Origin: Dromaius novaehollandiae
Taxonomy: Eukaryota; Chordata; Aves; Casuariiformes; Dromaiidae
Direction of reading: 5' to 3'
Assembly: GCF_036370855.1 (NCBI RefSeq)
Contig: NC_088102.1
Span: 70,255,601 to 70,319,600 of the forward strand
DNA length: 64,000 nt
In this document: piece by piece, positions 47,901 to 57,959 of the stretch
How positions within the stretch are numbered: the first letter of the stretch is position 1
How the letters are laid out: every line of letters begins with the position of its first letter
Program-made: the position numbers and the translations under genes
The notes under the pieces: model-generated
The model's database searches: none
Told to the model about the DNA's origin: nothing
The model's input: the letters and a program-made list of their open reading frames with translations, nothing else

Positions 47901-49624
47901 TCTCCCGATCCCTCCTTCCCAACGCTCCCGAAAGGCTCGGCAGGACCCGAAGGGCTCACGCAGCCCGGCCTCGCCGAGCCGCTGCCCCGCTCGCGGGCAC
48001 CGCCGGGACGGCCTCGGCGCAAGGAGCCACCTCGCTGGGTTCGCATCCATCCCGCCGTCGCGGGAGCGCACAAAGGAGGACGGGCAGCAGGGCGGGAGTC
48101 AGAGCTCCGCTTCTCCCGGGGCTCTTTAGCTGCATTGCATCTGCAGGGTTTGCCGCCGCGAGCCAGAGCACGGCAGCGCGTTTCCTCGCTGCTCCGGCGA
48201 GCGCCGAGCAAACAGCCCCCCCCCCCCCCCCGCCCCGCAGCACGGTCGCGGGCGGGATGGGATGCAGGGCACGTACGGAGGAGCCGGGGGAGGGCGGGAA
48301 CGCGCACGGGTCCAGCGCCGGGAAAGGCGCCCGGCGAACCCGCTTTCCCTCCAGCGGGTGCTTTCGCCAGCGCGATCGGCCCGAGCTCCTTCCCCGGAGC
48401 GCGCCACGTTTCGCCGCGCGGCCAGGGCCGCCGATGAAGCCCTCGAGCTCCCGCCTCCAGACCCCAAAACGCGGCGGGGCGGACGGTCGGGCTAAAGCAC
48501 CGCGAGCGTTTTTGCAGCCCGCAGGCACCTGGCTGCGGGGCCCGCGATCCCACAGCATCCGCCGCCCTGCCCGAGGCTGCCGGGTCGGAAAGGAGAACCG
48601 GGCTCTCTCTTTGGAGCCAGATTTATCACAGTCACTTCGAGTAGCCTCTTGCGGTCAGACTTCTGTAACTTGAGGGTTTCCTAACAAGCATGATCCTGCA
48701 GCGGAGGGGGAAAAAAGAGGGAAGAGAAACCGACCCAACGAGCCCAGCTCCCCGTAACTGCCCTTTTGAGGCGACGCACAAGGAGTTTCATTTCCTGCTT
48801 TTCGCATTGCCATTATCCCGATTTTGATTTTACGGCACCAGAATATCTGCAGGATCATGCTGCTGCCCAGAACTTTGGCTTTACCAACTGGGAGGCTTTA
48901 CCGGCCTGAAGTACCGTTCCGACCCGCTAAGAAAAGCTATTTCTCACGCGTATAAGCAGAAAGTCCCGTTCCTTGCTCATTTAAGACTCAAATTCCCCAA
49001 ACCAGATGGGAGAAGAGCTGCCTGCGCAAGCCGCTGCCCTTCCCGGCCAAGCCGGCAACGCCACGGCTCGAGTCTCAGCCGACGTCTCCAAGCTGGCAGC
49101 GGGTTTTGCGCCGTTTCAGTCGCCCCGGCGGCCCACCGCGGTCCAGGAGAGCGAAGCTGGGGGAAAACAAGCGTCCAACCTCCCGCGGCTGGGATCGCCC
49201 GGCCACGCTCCGCGTTAGGGGCGCGCTGGCACCCGCCTCTCCGGATTAGCGGTGCCCTGACCCCCCGAATCGCTCTGCCCAGCGCAAACCGGGCGTGAGA
49301 GAAGGGAGGATTTGGGGGGGGGGGGGGGGTCGCCCCCCTGGTTTCACACCCCGGGCCAGGGCGGGGTCGGTGCCTGGGGGGCAGCTCCGCCGAGGGGGAC
49401 CGGGGTGGGGGGGAGCCAAACCCGCCGCTCGGCGCCCCCGGAGCGCGGCCGCGGCCTGCGCGGCGGCCGTTACCTCTGGCGTTGGCGAAGGGCAGGCGCA
49501 GCGCGCGGCCCTGGCGCGCCAGGCTGATGTGGAGGTAGGTGAACCAGGCGGCCGAGGTGAGCAGCGCCAGCAGCAGCAGCAGCTTCAGCTGCTTGCGGAT
49601 CTTCTTCACCGGGAGCCGCGGCAT
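20978..49624 (-). CDS. B4GALNT4: Beta-1,4-N-acetylgalactosaminyltransferase 4, complete
   Basis: Golgi type II enzyme that adds GalNAc to terminal GlcNAc, forming LacdiNAc. Twenty exons: 49624-49474, 36652-36540, 34085-33987, 33115-33020, 32680-32590, 32213-32113, 31502-31435, 31072-30994, 29059-28993, 27179-27036, 26692-26583, 26182-26082, 25618-25536, 24842-23552, 23381-23074, 22609-22456, 22190-22118, 22024-21871, 21490-21364, 21092-20978. Phases all agree, giving 3525 bases, 1174 aa (human about 1039). The start [12 protein letters not shown] matches human, followed by a signal anchor at about 13-33. A PA14 domain spans about 122-290 ([20 protein letters not shown]). Acidic and basic linker, mostly the single 1291-base exon, covers about 435-860. 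The CHGN-type transferase domain runs from about 870 to 1165, with CDLHIH (a DXD variant, Asp1053) and WGGEDWE (1127-1133). The exon-2 donor is the least certain junction. Intron 1 is 12.8 kb. Confidence 0.95.
21098..21135. repeat. GGGAC pentanucleotide repeat
   Basis: About six tandem GGACG units in the last B4GALNT4 intron, directly upstream (in the gene's direction) of the final exon's acceptor. Confidence 0.8.
27180..28992 (-). other. B4GALNT4 intron 9
   Basis: Intron between exons 9 and 10. No repeat, RNA gene or second transcript recognised. The next long intron, 29060-30993, is equally plain. Confidence 0.5.
34086..36539 (-). other. B4GALNT4 intron 2, with an AT-rich homeodomain-type motif
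   Basis: Mostly featureless. It contains ATAATTAGC at 35459-35467, a motif repeated in two other AT-rich islands of the window, and a G-run at about 35019-35031. Confidence 0.4.
39541..39640. promoter_or_regulatory. AT-rich island, candidate enhancer in B4GALNT4 intron 1
   Basis: A sharp drop in GC inside very GC-rich DNA. Homeodomain-type cores include CAATTAAC and ATAATTAGCGC (39576-39586), with several CAATAAA-like words. Inferred to be a regulatory element; conservation was not tested. Confidence 0.35.
43216..43275. promoter_or_regulatory. AT-rich island with TAATTA cores
   Basis: Contains AATTATAATTAGGC and CAATATTGCAAA in a GC-rich surround. Candidate homeodomain or C/EBP-type element by motif only. 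Confidence 0.3.
47315..47400. promoter_or_regulatory. AT-rich island with GATA-type site
   Basis: AT-rich stretch with AAATTAGGC, GGTAATTATC and AGATAAG (GATA consensus). Candidate intronic regulatory element by motif only. Confidence 0.3.
48687..48861. repeat. 15-bp perfect inverted repeat enclosing an ISRE-like site
   Basis: AGCATGATCCTGCAG at 48687-48701 pairs exactly with CTGCAGGATCATGCT at 48847-48861, 145 bases apart. The enclosed segment holds GAGTTTCATTTCC (48783-48795). It could be the ends of a small decayed mobile element or chance; no terminal duplication is evident. Confidence 0.45.
48783..48795. promoter_or_regulatory. ISRE-like motif in B4GALNT4 intron 1
   Basis: GAGTTTCATTTCC reads GGAAATGAAACTC on the minus strand: two GAAA half-sites one base apart, where the canonical ISRE gap is two. 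It is identical over 13 bases to the site upstream of the third IFITM gene. Confidence 0.4.
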
Positions 49625-50340
49625 CCCGCCGGCCTAGCCGCGCCCCATGGGGGCCCCGCCGCTACCGGCCGCCGGCCGCCGCCGCCGCGGCCCCGGGGCG
49701 GCGGCACGGCGCGGCGCGGCGGCTCCCCGCCGCCCGGTGCATCGCCGCCGCGCCGGCGCCCGCGCAATGAATGAGCGGCCGCGCGCAGGGCGGCGCCGCC
49801 GCTCGGCCCGCGCCGCCCCCCCCCCACCCCACCCCCCCGGCGGCGGCGGCGGCGGCGGCTGGCGGGCGCCCGGCGTGCGCGGCCCGCCCCGGCGGCGCTG
49901 CGACCCGGCCCCACCGTCGGCGGCGCCGCCGCCGCCGCGGCGGAGCGACGGCGCGGCCCGGCCAATGGGAGCCCGCCGCCGCCGCGCCGCCGCCAATCCG
50001 CGCCGCGCAGGGGCGGGGCCCGCGGGGGCCCCGCCGCGCGCGTCTCCACGCCAACGGGCCGGCATCCCCCGGCGCGCGCCGCGGGCGAGGCCAAGCGGGG
50101 CGCGGGGAGGGGGGGTGAGGAGGGAGGGGGAGAAGGGGGCGGCCGCCTCCCGGCGCGGGGGGAGGGCGGGGAGCGGTGGGGCCCACCGGGAGAGGGCGGG
50201 AAGGCGGGGCGGGAAGGCGGCGGGGCGGGCAGCGCGGGCCGCGGCGGGGACGCCCCCCGCAGCGTCCCCCCCCCCCCCCGCGGCGGGGATGGTACGTTCC
50301 CGCGCGGCTCCGAGCCGTTGGGGGCTGCGGGGCCCGGCCG
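49625..50340 (-). promoter_or_regulatory. B4GALNT4: B4GALNT4 CpG-island promoter
   Basis: Extremely GC- and CpG-rich sequence upstream of the B4GALNT4 ATG, without TATA. CCAAT boxes occur on the plus strand at 49962-49966 and 49993-49997. Open frames here are compositional. Confidence 0.6.
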
Positions 50341-50365
50341 GGTTCCGAGGGGGGAGGGAGGGGGG

Positions 50366-52650
50366 GATCTGCCCGGGGGGGGATCTGCCCGGGGGGGGGG
50401 GGGGATCCACCGGGCCAGCATCCCTCCTCTGTGGGTGCGGGGATCCCGTCGGGCTGGGTGTGAGGATCCGGCCTCACTAGGGGCCGGGATCTCCCCTCAG
50501 CGACGCGGGGATCCTGCCAGTTTGGGTGCCGGGAACCCCCGGCTGGATCCGGGGATCCCGCAGGGCCGGGCGCGGGGATCCCTGTATCCCCCCTACTGGA
50601 TTTGAGGATCCGGTGCGGCCAGGTGCGGGGATCCCCATTTCCCCCCCGGGTGCAGAGATCCCACAGGGCCAGCTGTGGGGATCCTTGTATCCCCACACTG
50701 GATTTGGGGATCCCGCAGGGCTCGGTGTGGGGATCCTTATATCCCCCCAGGTATGGGGATCCCACGGGGCTGGGTGCATGGATCCTTGTATCCTCACATT
50801 GGATTTGGGGATCCCACGGGGCTGAGTGTGGGGATCCTTGTATCCCCCCTGTGTGCAGGGATTCTTGTATCCCCCCCACTGGATATGGGGATCCTGTGGA
50901 GCTGGGTGTGGGGAACTCATATCCCCCCCATGTGCAGGGATCCTGTGAGGATCTCATATCCCCCCCATGTGCAGGGATCCTGCGGGGCTGGGTGTGGGGA
51001 TCCTTGTATCCCCCCCCCCCCAGGTACAGGGATCTCGCAGGGCTGGGTGTGGGGATCCTTGTATCCCTGCACCGGATTTGGGGATCCTGCAGGGCTGGGT
51101 GTGGGGATCCTTGTATCCTCCCCCCACGTGGAGGGATCCCTGTGCCCCCCCCACTGGGTGTGGGGATCATGGTATCCCCCCCAGGTACAAGCATCCCACA
51201 GGGCCAGGTGCAGGGATCCTTGTATCCCCACACTGGATTTGGGGATCCCGCGGGGCTGGGTGTGGGGATCTCATATCCCCCCCCCCATGTGCAGGATCCT
51301 GCAGGGCTGGCTGTGGGGATCCTTGCATCCCCACACTGGATTTGGGGATCCTGTGGGGCTGGGTGCAGGGATCCCTGTGCCCCCCCACTGGGTGCGGGGA
51401 TCCTTGTATCCCCCCCACTGGATTTGGGGATCCCGCAGGGCTGGCTGTGGGGATCCTTGTATCCCCCTCAGATACAGAGATCCCGCAGGGCTGGCTGTAG
51501 GGATCCTTGTATCCCCACACTGGATTTGGGGATCCTGCAGGGCCAGGTGCAGGGATCCTTGTATCCTCACACTGGATTTGGGGATCCCGCAGGGCTCGGT
51601 GTGGGGATCCTTATATCCCCCCAGGTACAGGGATCCCACAGGGCCAGGTGCACGGATCCTTGTATCCTCACACTGGATCTGGGGATCCCACAGGGCTGGG
51701 TGTGGGGATCTCATATCCCCCCCAGGTACAGGGATCCTGCGGGGCTCAGTGTGGAGATCCCTGTGCCCCGCCACTGGGTGTGGGGATCCTTGTATCCCCG
51801 CACTGGATTTGGGGATCCTGCAGGGCTGGCTGTGGGGATCCTTATATTCCCCCCCCCCAGGGGCAGGGATCCCACAGAGCCAGGTGTGGGGATCCTCATA
51901 TCCCCACACTGGATTTGGGGATCCCGTGGGGCTGGGTGCAGGGATCTCATATCCCCCCCGTGTGCAGGGATACTGCAGGGCTGGGTGCGGGGATCCCTGT
52001 GCCCCCCCACTGGGTGTGGGGATCCTTGTATCTCCCCCACTGGATTTGGGGATCCTGCAGGGCTCGGTGTGGAGATCCTTATATCCCCCCAGGTGCAGGG
52101 ATCCCACAGGGCTGGCTGCAGGGATCCTTGTATCCCCACACTGGATTTGGGGATCCCACGGGGCTGAGTGTGGGGATCCTCGTATCCCCCCTGTGTGCAG
52201 GGATCTTGCAGGGCTGGGTGTAGAGATCCTTGTATCCCCACACTGGATTTGGGGATCCCATGGGGCTGGGTGTGGGGATCTCATATCCCCCCTGTGTGCA
52301 GGGATCTTGCAGGGCTGGGTGTGGGGATCCTTTTATCCCCACACTGGATTTGGGGATCCTGCAGGGCTGGGTGTGGGGATCTCATATCTCCCCTGTGTGC
52401 AGGGATCTTGCAGGGCTGGGTGTGGAGATCCTTGTATCCCCACACTGGATTTGGGGAACCCGTGGAGTTGGGTGCGGGAATCTCATATCCCCCCGTGTGC
52501 AGGGGTCCCGTGGGGCTGGGATCCCTGTGCCCCCCCACTGGGTGCGGGGACCCTTGTATCTCCTCCCGGGTGCAGGGATCCCTCGGGGCCGGGCGCGGGG
52601 ATCCTCGTATCCCCGCACTGGGCCTGGGGATCCCGCGGGGCTGGGCACAG
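50366..52650. repeat. Minisatellite 1: about 52-bp unit carrying GGATCC
   Basis: About 2.3 kb of tandem units of about 52 bp (for example starts at 50677 and 50729), some shortened or expanded. The core of many units reads GGGGATCCTTGTATCCCC, then a segment with GGATTTGGGG, then GATCCC and GGGCTGGGTGT. The core is self-complementary (GGGGAT, six-base loop, ATCCCC), so each unit can form a short hairpin. GGATCC recurs throughout. The array begins at the edge of the B4GALNT4 CpG island. Copies diverge by scattered substitutions. All three plus frames run open for long distances, which reflects unit composition rather than coding. Confidence 0.95.
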
Positions 52651-53194
52651 GCGGAGGAGAGCACACAGCGGTCAGGCCGGGGGGGTCCCAGTCCCGAAGG
52701 CGCCGGTGCCGCGGAGCCGCGGGCCCGTTTCTCCCGGGAAGCTCCCGGCCCCGGGGGCAGCGGAGCGGGGAGCCTCCCCGCGACCCCCAGCCCGTCCCGG
52801 ACCGCACAGCTCGCGCAGGCCCTGGCGGCGCGTCGGCCTCTTGGCGCGGTGCTGAGCGCCGCGGGGACCCTGCTCCAGCCCCGGCTCCCCAAACCGCAGC
52901 ACGGGTCCCCGGCCGGCGGGACACGGTCCAGTCCCGCTCCCCATCCCGGTCCCCGTCTGCGCTCGGCACCAGTGCCATCTACTGGAAGCATCTCCCAGCT
53001 CTTCGGGGCCAAGGCCTGACCCAAGCGCTGCCGTCCCCCAGCTGCAGGAGGGAGCTTAAAGAATAAAAACACCCGTACGCGGCAACCGGGGAGCAGAACG
53101 CACCGGGGAGCGCTCGGCGGACGCCCAGCACGCGACGCGGCTTTGCTTCCCGGCTGCATCAGTTAGCCGGGCTGCAGGGCAGGGGGAGAGGGTA

Positions 53195-53420
53195 GTTCGG
53201 CCTGCACGAATCCGACAATAATTAGCGAAAATAATAACACGGCAATAAGTAACTCCACGCTGGAAGCGCGGCTGGCCCTCCGCGTGCAAGCGCTGCCAGT
53301 TAAACCGCCATAACAATCAGCTGCAACAATTAAAACGGCGTAAACGTATAAAACGTATAAAAAGCAAATAAAGCCCGATAAAAGCAAACGGTGCGAGAAG
53401 CGTTATCGAGTGCGTCGCGT
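53195..53420. promoter_or_regulatory. AT-rich island between B4GALNT4 and the IFITM cluster
   Basis: Strongly AT-biased with ATAATTAGCG (53218-53227), repeated AATAA words and two AACGTATAAAA copies. It shares a ten-base core with the island at 39576. Inferred enhancer, boundary or attachment-type element; no direct proof. Confidence 0.35.
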
Positions 53421-54457
53421 TTAGCGTGCCGTTTGTCAGGGCTGGTTTGGGTGCGCTCCGGGGAGAGGACCGGGCCCACCAGAGCTCGGTGACGGAAAGA
53501 GGCTTCGAGACGTCCGAAAGACGCGGGGACAGCGGGGCTGGCGGTGCTCCCGAGCGCCTCGAAAGCACCGGAGAAACCGTAGCGGTTGGAGAAAACAGTC
53601 GCGGCTGGGAAAACTAGAGGGCACCATTGCTCCGGTTTGCGTTTCCAGCCTCGCCCGCGCGCAGCTTCCTTCGGGGTTTGGAAAGTAGGAGGTTAATTCG
53701 CTCGTAACTAAGCCCCATCGCTGCAAATGCCGAGACACGAGAAAGCAGCGCAGCTGGAAAGGCGAAGCGTCCTTAGGAAGCGCTGGCGTCGCGGGGAGCG
53801 CACGCATCCCAAGCCGCGCTCCGCCGGGAGCAGGCCGAAACTGGGAACCTCTCCATCTTGCCTTCTAGCAAAGATTCCCTGCCCAGGGCTCGACCCCGAA
53901 AGGCGAGTCCCGCTGCCGGGAAAGGCGCTGGGGGGCCTCTTCCAACAAGGCCTGGTTGTCATTAGCGCGATGTTTTCGTGTTTTACCGGGCGGCGCGTTA
54001 ACCCGCGCGTGCCCCGCTCCGGAGCCGGCACCGCCGCAGCTCCCGCGTGTCCCCTCCTCATCCCCGGGATCCCTCGGGCTGGGAACCCCGGCGAGGCAAC
54101 CTCGGCCTGGCGAGGAAGCTGCTCCTCACGTCTTGCACCTTTCCCGAAACCGGGGGGGGAGTGAGCGAAGTTTTTTGGGGCGGGGGGTTGGCTCTTTCGC
54201 CAGCCCGCCGCGCGCCTTTGGCCGGAGAGCAAATGTCAGGCTTTGCACGGCGTTGTGCAGCTTCGGGGACGCGCGGCCGGGCCGCCGTCCCCGGGGACGC
54301 TGAACCGGCCCGAAACCACCCGCCTGGCCTCCCTCCCCGCGACAAGGACGCTGTTGGGCGAGGTGACGGCACCGGAACCCCCGGCGCCCCGGCGGGCCGC
54401 GGGAGGGGAGGGAGGGGAGGCCGGGCCGGCGGCTTCCCGGAGCGACGCCGAGCCCCA

Positions 54458-54472
54458 GAAACGAAACCGCGG
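54458..54472 (+). promoter_or_regulatory. IRF/ISRE-like motif, left of minisatellite 2
   Basis: GAAACGAAACCGCGG: two GAAA half-sites with a one-base gap, followed by a CpG-rich tail. An identical 15-mer lies at 57062-57076, just before the first IFITM gene. Confidence 0.45.
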
Positions 54473-54586
54473 CGCGCCCGGCCCGGCCCCCGCGAGCGCG
54501 GCGCCAGCCGTGGGGCCCACGGCGCCCGGCCGGAGGCTGCGGGAAGTGGGGCGAGCGGGCAACCGGCTGGGACGGCTCCGGCCGCC

Positions 54587-57015
54587 CAGCCCCACGCCGG
54601 GGGTGCCCCACGCCGAGCCCCACACGGAGCTGAGCCCCTCACCAAGGAGGGCCCCACGCCGAGCGCAGCCCTATGCCGAGCGGAGCCCCACACGGAGCGG
54701 AGCCCCATGGTGAGCGGAGCCCCACACAGAGCAGAGCCCCACAGCAAGCGGAGCCCCACAGCAAGCCCCATGCGGAGCAGAGCCCCACCCTGAGCCCCAC
54801 GCAGAGCAGAGCCCCACAGGGAGCTCCATGGTGAGCAGAGCCCCATGGTGAGCAGAGCCCCACACTGAGCCCCACAGGGAGCAGAGCCCCACCCTGAGCT
54901 CCATGGTGAGCAGAGCCCCACAGCAAGCAGAGCCCCACACTGAGCCCCCCAGGGAGCAGAGCCCTACACTGAGCTCCATGGCGAGTGAAGCCCCACAGGG
55001 AGCCCCACGCGGAGGAGAGCCCCACACTGAGCCCCACATGGAGCAAAGCCCCATGGCGAGCGGAGCCCCACACTGAGCCCCACACGGAGCAGAGCCCCAC
55101 ACTGAGCTCCATGGTGAGCGGAGCCCCATGGTGAGCAGAGCCCCACACTGAGCCCCACACGGAGGAGAGCCCCATGGCGAGCGGAGCCCCACAGGGAGCC
55201 CCACGCAGAGCAGAGCCCCACACTGAGCCCCACACGGAGCAGAGCCCCACACTGAGCTCCATGGTGAGCGGAGCCCCATGGTGAGCAGACCCCACGGTGA
55301 GCAGAGCCCCACAGTGAAACCCACATGGAGTGGAGCCCCACACTGAGCCCCATGGCGAGCAGAGCCCCACAGGGAGCTCCATGGTGAGCAGAGCCCCACG
55401 CAGAGCAGAGCCCCACACTGAGCCCCATGGTGAGCAGAGCCCCACAGGGAACCCCATGGGGAGCCCCACATGGAGCGGAACCCCACATGGAGCAGAGCCC
55501 CACACTGAGCCCCACACAGAGTGGAGCTCCATGGTCAGCAGAGCCCCACACCGAGCCCCACATGGAGTGGAGCCCCACATGAGCTCCATGGTGAGCAGAG
55601 CCCCACACTGAGCCCCACATGGAGGAGAGCCCCATGGCGAGCGGAGCCCCACAGGGAGCAGAGCCCTACACCGAGCTCCATGGTGAGTGGAGCCCCACAG
55701 GGAGCCCCACGCGGAGGAGAGCCCCACACTGAGCCCCATGGTGAGCAGAGCCCCACACTGAGTCCCACACAGAGCAGAGCCCCACATGAAGCCCCACCGG
55801 GAGCAGATCCCCACACTGAGCTCCATGGTGAGTGGAGACCCACAGGGAGCCCCATGCAGAGCTGAACCGCCCCCCCCCCGCCGGAGCCAAGCCCCACATG
55901 GACCCCACACTGAGCAGAGCCCCCCCATAGCTGAGCCCCACACCGAGCAGAGCCCCCCGGAACCGAGCCCCACACGGAGCCGACCCCCCCCCCAGAATCG
56001 AGCCCCACACGGAGCCGAGCCCCACAGGGAGCAGAGCCCCATGGTGAGCCCCACAGGGAGCAGAGCCCCACACTGAGCTCCATGGTGAGTGGAGCCCCAC
56101 ACCGAGCCCCACACGGAGCAGAGCCCCACACAGGAAGCCCCACCGGAAGCAGAGCCCCACACTGAGCCCCACCGGGAGCAGAGCTGCACAGGGAGCCCCA
56201 CACGGAGCGGAGCCCCACATCGAGCTCCATGGCGAGCGCAGCCCCACAGGGAGCCCCATGCAGAGCCGAACCGCCCCCCCCCCCCCCGGAGCCAAGCCCC
56301 ACATGGACCCCACACTGAGCAGAGCCCCCCCATAACCGAGCCCCACACGGAGCCAAGCCCCCCCCAGAATCGAGCCCCACATGGAGCTGAGCCCCACACC
56401 GAGCCCCACAGGGAGCAGAGCCGCACAGGGAGACCCACAGGGAGCAGAGCCCCATGGTGAGCCCCACAGGGAGCAGAGCCCCACACTGAGCTCCATGGCG
56501 AGCGGAGCCCCACACCGAGCCCCACAGAGAGCAGAGCCCCACAGGGAGCAGAGCCCCATGGTGAGCCCCACCGGGAGCAGAGCCCCACACTGAGCTCCAT
56601 GGTGAGTGGAGCCCCAGACCGAGCCCCACAGGGAGCAGAGCCCCACAGGAAGCCCCACTGGGAGCCGAGCCCCACACTGAGCTCCATGGCGAGCGCAGCC
56701 CCACAGGGAGCCCCATGCAGAGCCGAACCGCCCCCCCCCCCCCGGAGCCAAGCCCCACATGGACCCCACACTGAGCAGAGCCCCCCCCCCCCGGAACCGA
56801 GCCCCACACGGAGCTGAGCCCCCCCCAGAATCGAGCCCCACACGGAGCTGAGCCCCACATGGAGCAGAGCCCCACAGGAAGCCCCACGTGGAGCCGAGCC
56901 CCACACTGAGCTCCATGGCGAGCGGAGCCCCACAGGGAGCCCCATGCAGAGCCGAACCGCCCCCTGTCCCCCCCCCGGAGCCAAGCCCCACATGGACCCC
57001 ACACCGAGCTGATCC
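54587..57015. repeat. Minisatellite 2: 15-bp unit
   Basis: About 2.4 kb of tandem 15-bp units of the type GAGCCCCACACTGAG or GAGCCCCACACGGAG, with variants such as CTCCATGGTGAGCGG. Units form higher-order blocks, and longer segments recur (for example around 55860, 56270, 56730 and 56960, each with a C-run followed by GGAGCCAAGCCCCAC). The minus strand is G-rich, with GGGG about every 15 bases. Because 15 is divisible by three, the minus strand has a very long open frame (54639-57452) of pentapeptide repeats; I treat it as non-coding. Confidence 0.95.
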
Positions 57016-57061
57016 CCCCCCCCCCCCCCGCCCCGCGCGCGGATCCCCCAGCAGCGGCCGG

Positions 57062-57076
57062 GAAACGAAACCGCGG
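57062..57076 (+). promoter_or_regulatory. IFITM3: IRF/ISRE-like motif upstream of first IFITM gene
   Basis: GAAACGAAACCGCGG, 119 bases before the ATG: tandem GAAA half-sites with a one-base gap. It fits interferon induction, which is known for IFITM genes, but departs from the canonical two-base gap. A G-run follows at about 57099-57114. Confidence 0.5.
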
Positions 57077-57194
57077 GCGCGGGGCGGGCGGCAGCCGGGG
57101 GGGGGGGGGGGGGGCCGGGGGGGCGGCGGCGGCTCCTCCCGCCCGCTGGGCTGCGGCGGCGGCGGCGGCGGCGGGGCGGCAGTCGCGGCGCGGC

Positions 57195-57715
57195 ATGGAC
57201 GGGGGCCGCTGCCTGGGGCCGGCGCTGCCGCTCTACGAGCCGCTCAAGGAGGGTCCCGACATGGAGGCGCTGCCGCGGGGCGCCGCCGTGGTGCAGGTGG
57301 CGCCGGCCGAGCCGCCCCCCCGCGACCACCTCGCCTGGTCGCTCTGCAGCAGCCTCTACGTGAACTTCTGCTGCCTCGGCTTCCTGGCCCTCGTCTTCTC
57401 CGTCAAGGTGGGCGCCCGGGGGGGGGGGGGGGGGGGCGGGTTTGCCGCCCACCCGTGTCCCCCCCCCCCACCCCCGACCCCGGCGCTGACACCCGCTCGC
57501 CTTTCCCTTCGCAGTCCAGGGACCGCAAAGTGCTGGGCGACTACAGCGGGGCCCTCAGCTACGGCTCCACCGCCAAGTGCCTCAACATCACCGCCCTGCT
57601 GCTCAGCATCCTGCTCCTCGTCCTCGTCGGCATCCTGCTGGCCACGGGCACCATCGCCGTGGCGAGCTGGGTCCACCGCGAGCAGGACGGCTACGGCTTC
57701 CCCGGCCGCGGCTAG
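57195..57715 (+). CDS. IFITM3: IFITM protein, IFITM3 position, complete
   Basis: Interferon-induced transmembrane protein (CD225/dispanin family) that hinders virus-cell membrane fusion, usually in late endosomes. Two exons, 57195-57407 and 57515-57715, split at the family-wide junction FSVK|SRDRK; 137 aa. The N-terminus has YEPL (Tyr14), a YxxPhi endocytic-sorting type motif. The amphipathic and intramembrane part is [19 protein letters not shown], and the conserved loop is [25 protein letters not shown]. The palmitoylation-type cysteines 59, 60 and 93 match human Cys71, 72 and 105 with a constant offset of 12. A C-terminal membrane helix at about 96-122 is followed by a polar tail. It is first of three head-to-tail IFITM genes and next to B4GALNT4, the IFITM3 place in human. 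Vertebrate IFITM orthology is blurred by gene conversion, so the symbol is positional. Confidence 0.9.
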
Positions 57716-57948
57716 CCGCCCGCTCGCCCGGCGTCCTCCCGCCTCGCCCGAGGGCCCCGAGGAGCGGCGGCATCATCGCGGCGCGAAGTCTGCTTTTCCG
57801 CTTGCAGCTTGGCTGTGGGGTTGTCTTTTTTTTTGGGGGGGGGGGGGGTGGCTGGGGGTGACTTTTGCGGTTTGTTCTGTAGTCGCGCCGAGCGCCGGCG
57901 AGATGAGGCCCGAGGAGCAGAAGCGCCCCGCGGAAAAGACGCCGCGCC

Positions 57949-57954
57949 AATAAA
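57949..57954 (+). terminator. IFITM3: Poly(A) signal of first IFITM gene
   Basis: AATAAA about 235 bases after the stop codon. Confidence 0.8.
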
Positions 57955-57959
57955 AGTTG

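Larger units (their letters stand above)
36653..49473 (-). other. B4GALNT4 intron 1 (12.8 kb)
   Basis: Very long first intron. It is CpG-rich with small AT-rich islands that look like regulatory DNA, at about 37520-37565, 39541-39640, 43216-43275 and 47315-47400. The many open frames are compositional and carry no family motif. Homopolymers: T-run at about 37060-37072, C-run at about 48214-48230. No transposon, tRNA or nested gene recognised. Confidence 0.5.
52651..54586. other. Spacer between minisatellites 1 and 2
   Basis: No gene recognised. It holds an AT-rich island (53195-53420), then CpG-rich DNA with the GAAACGAAACC motif at 54458-54472. Confidence 0.5.

Noticed and set aside
50602-52855. 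Plus-strand open frames of 500-700 codons through minisatellite 1
   Set aside because: A 52-bp unit shifts frame every copy, and all frames are open, so this is compositional. No start context, splice signals or domain.
54587-57015. Immunoglobulin class-switch region
   Set aside because: Only the GGGG/GAGCT-type word composition is similar. There is no immunoglobulin gene nearby and the setting is an IFITM locus.
54639-57452. Open frame of over 900 codons on the minus strand through minisatellite 2
   Set aside because: The unit is 15 bp and contains no stop in that frame, so any array length stays open. The product is a monotonous pentapeptide repeat with no known domain, and the frame runs antisense into the IFITM3 5' region. 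Not annotated as coding.
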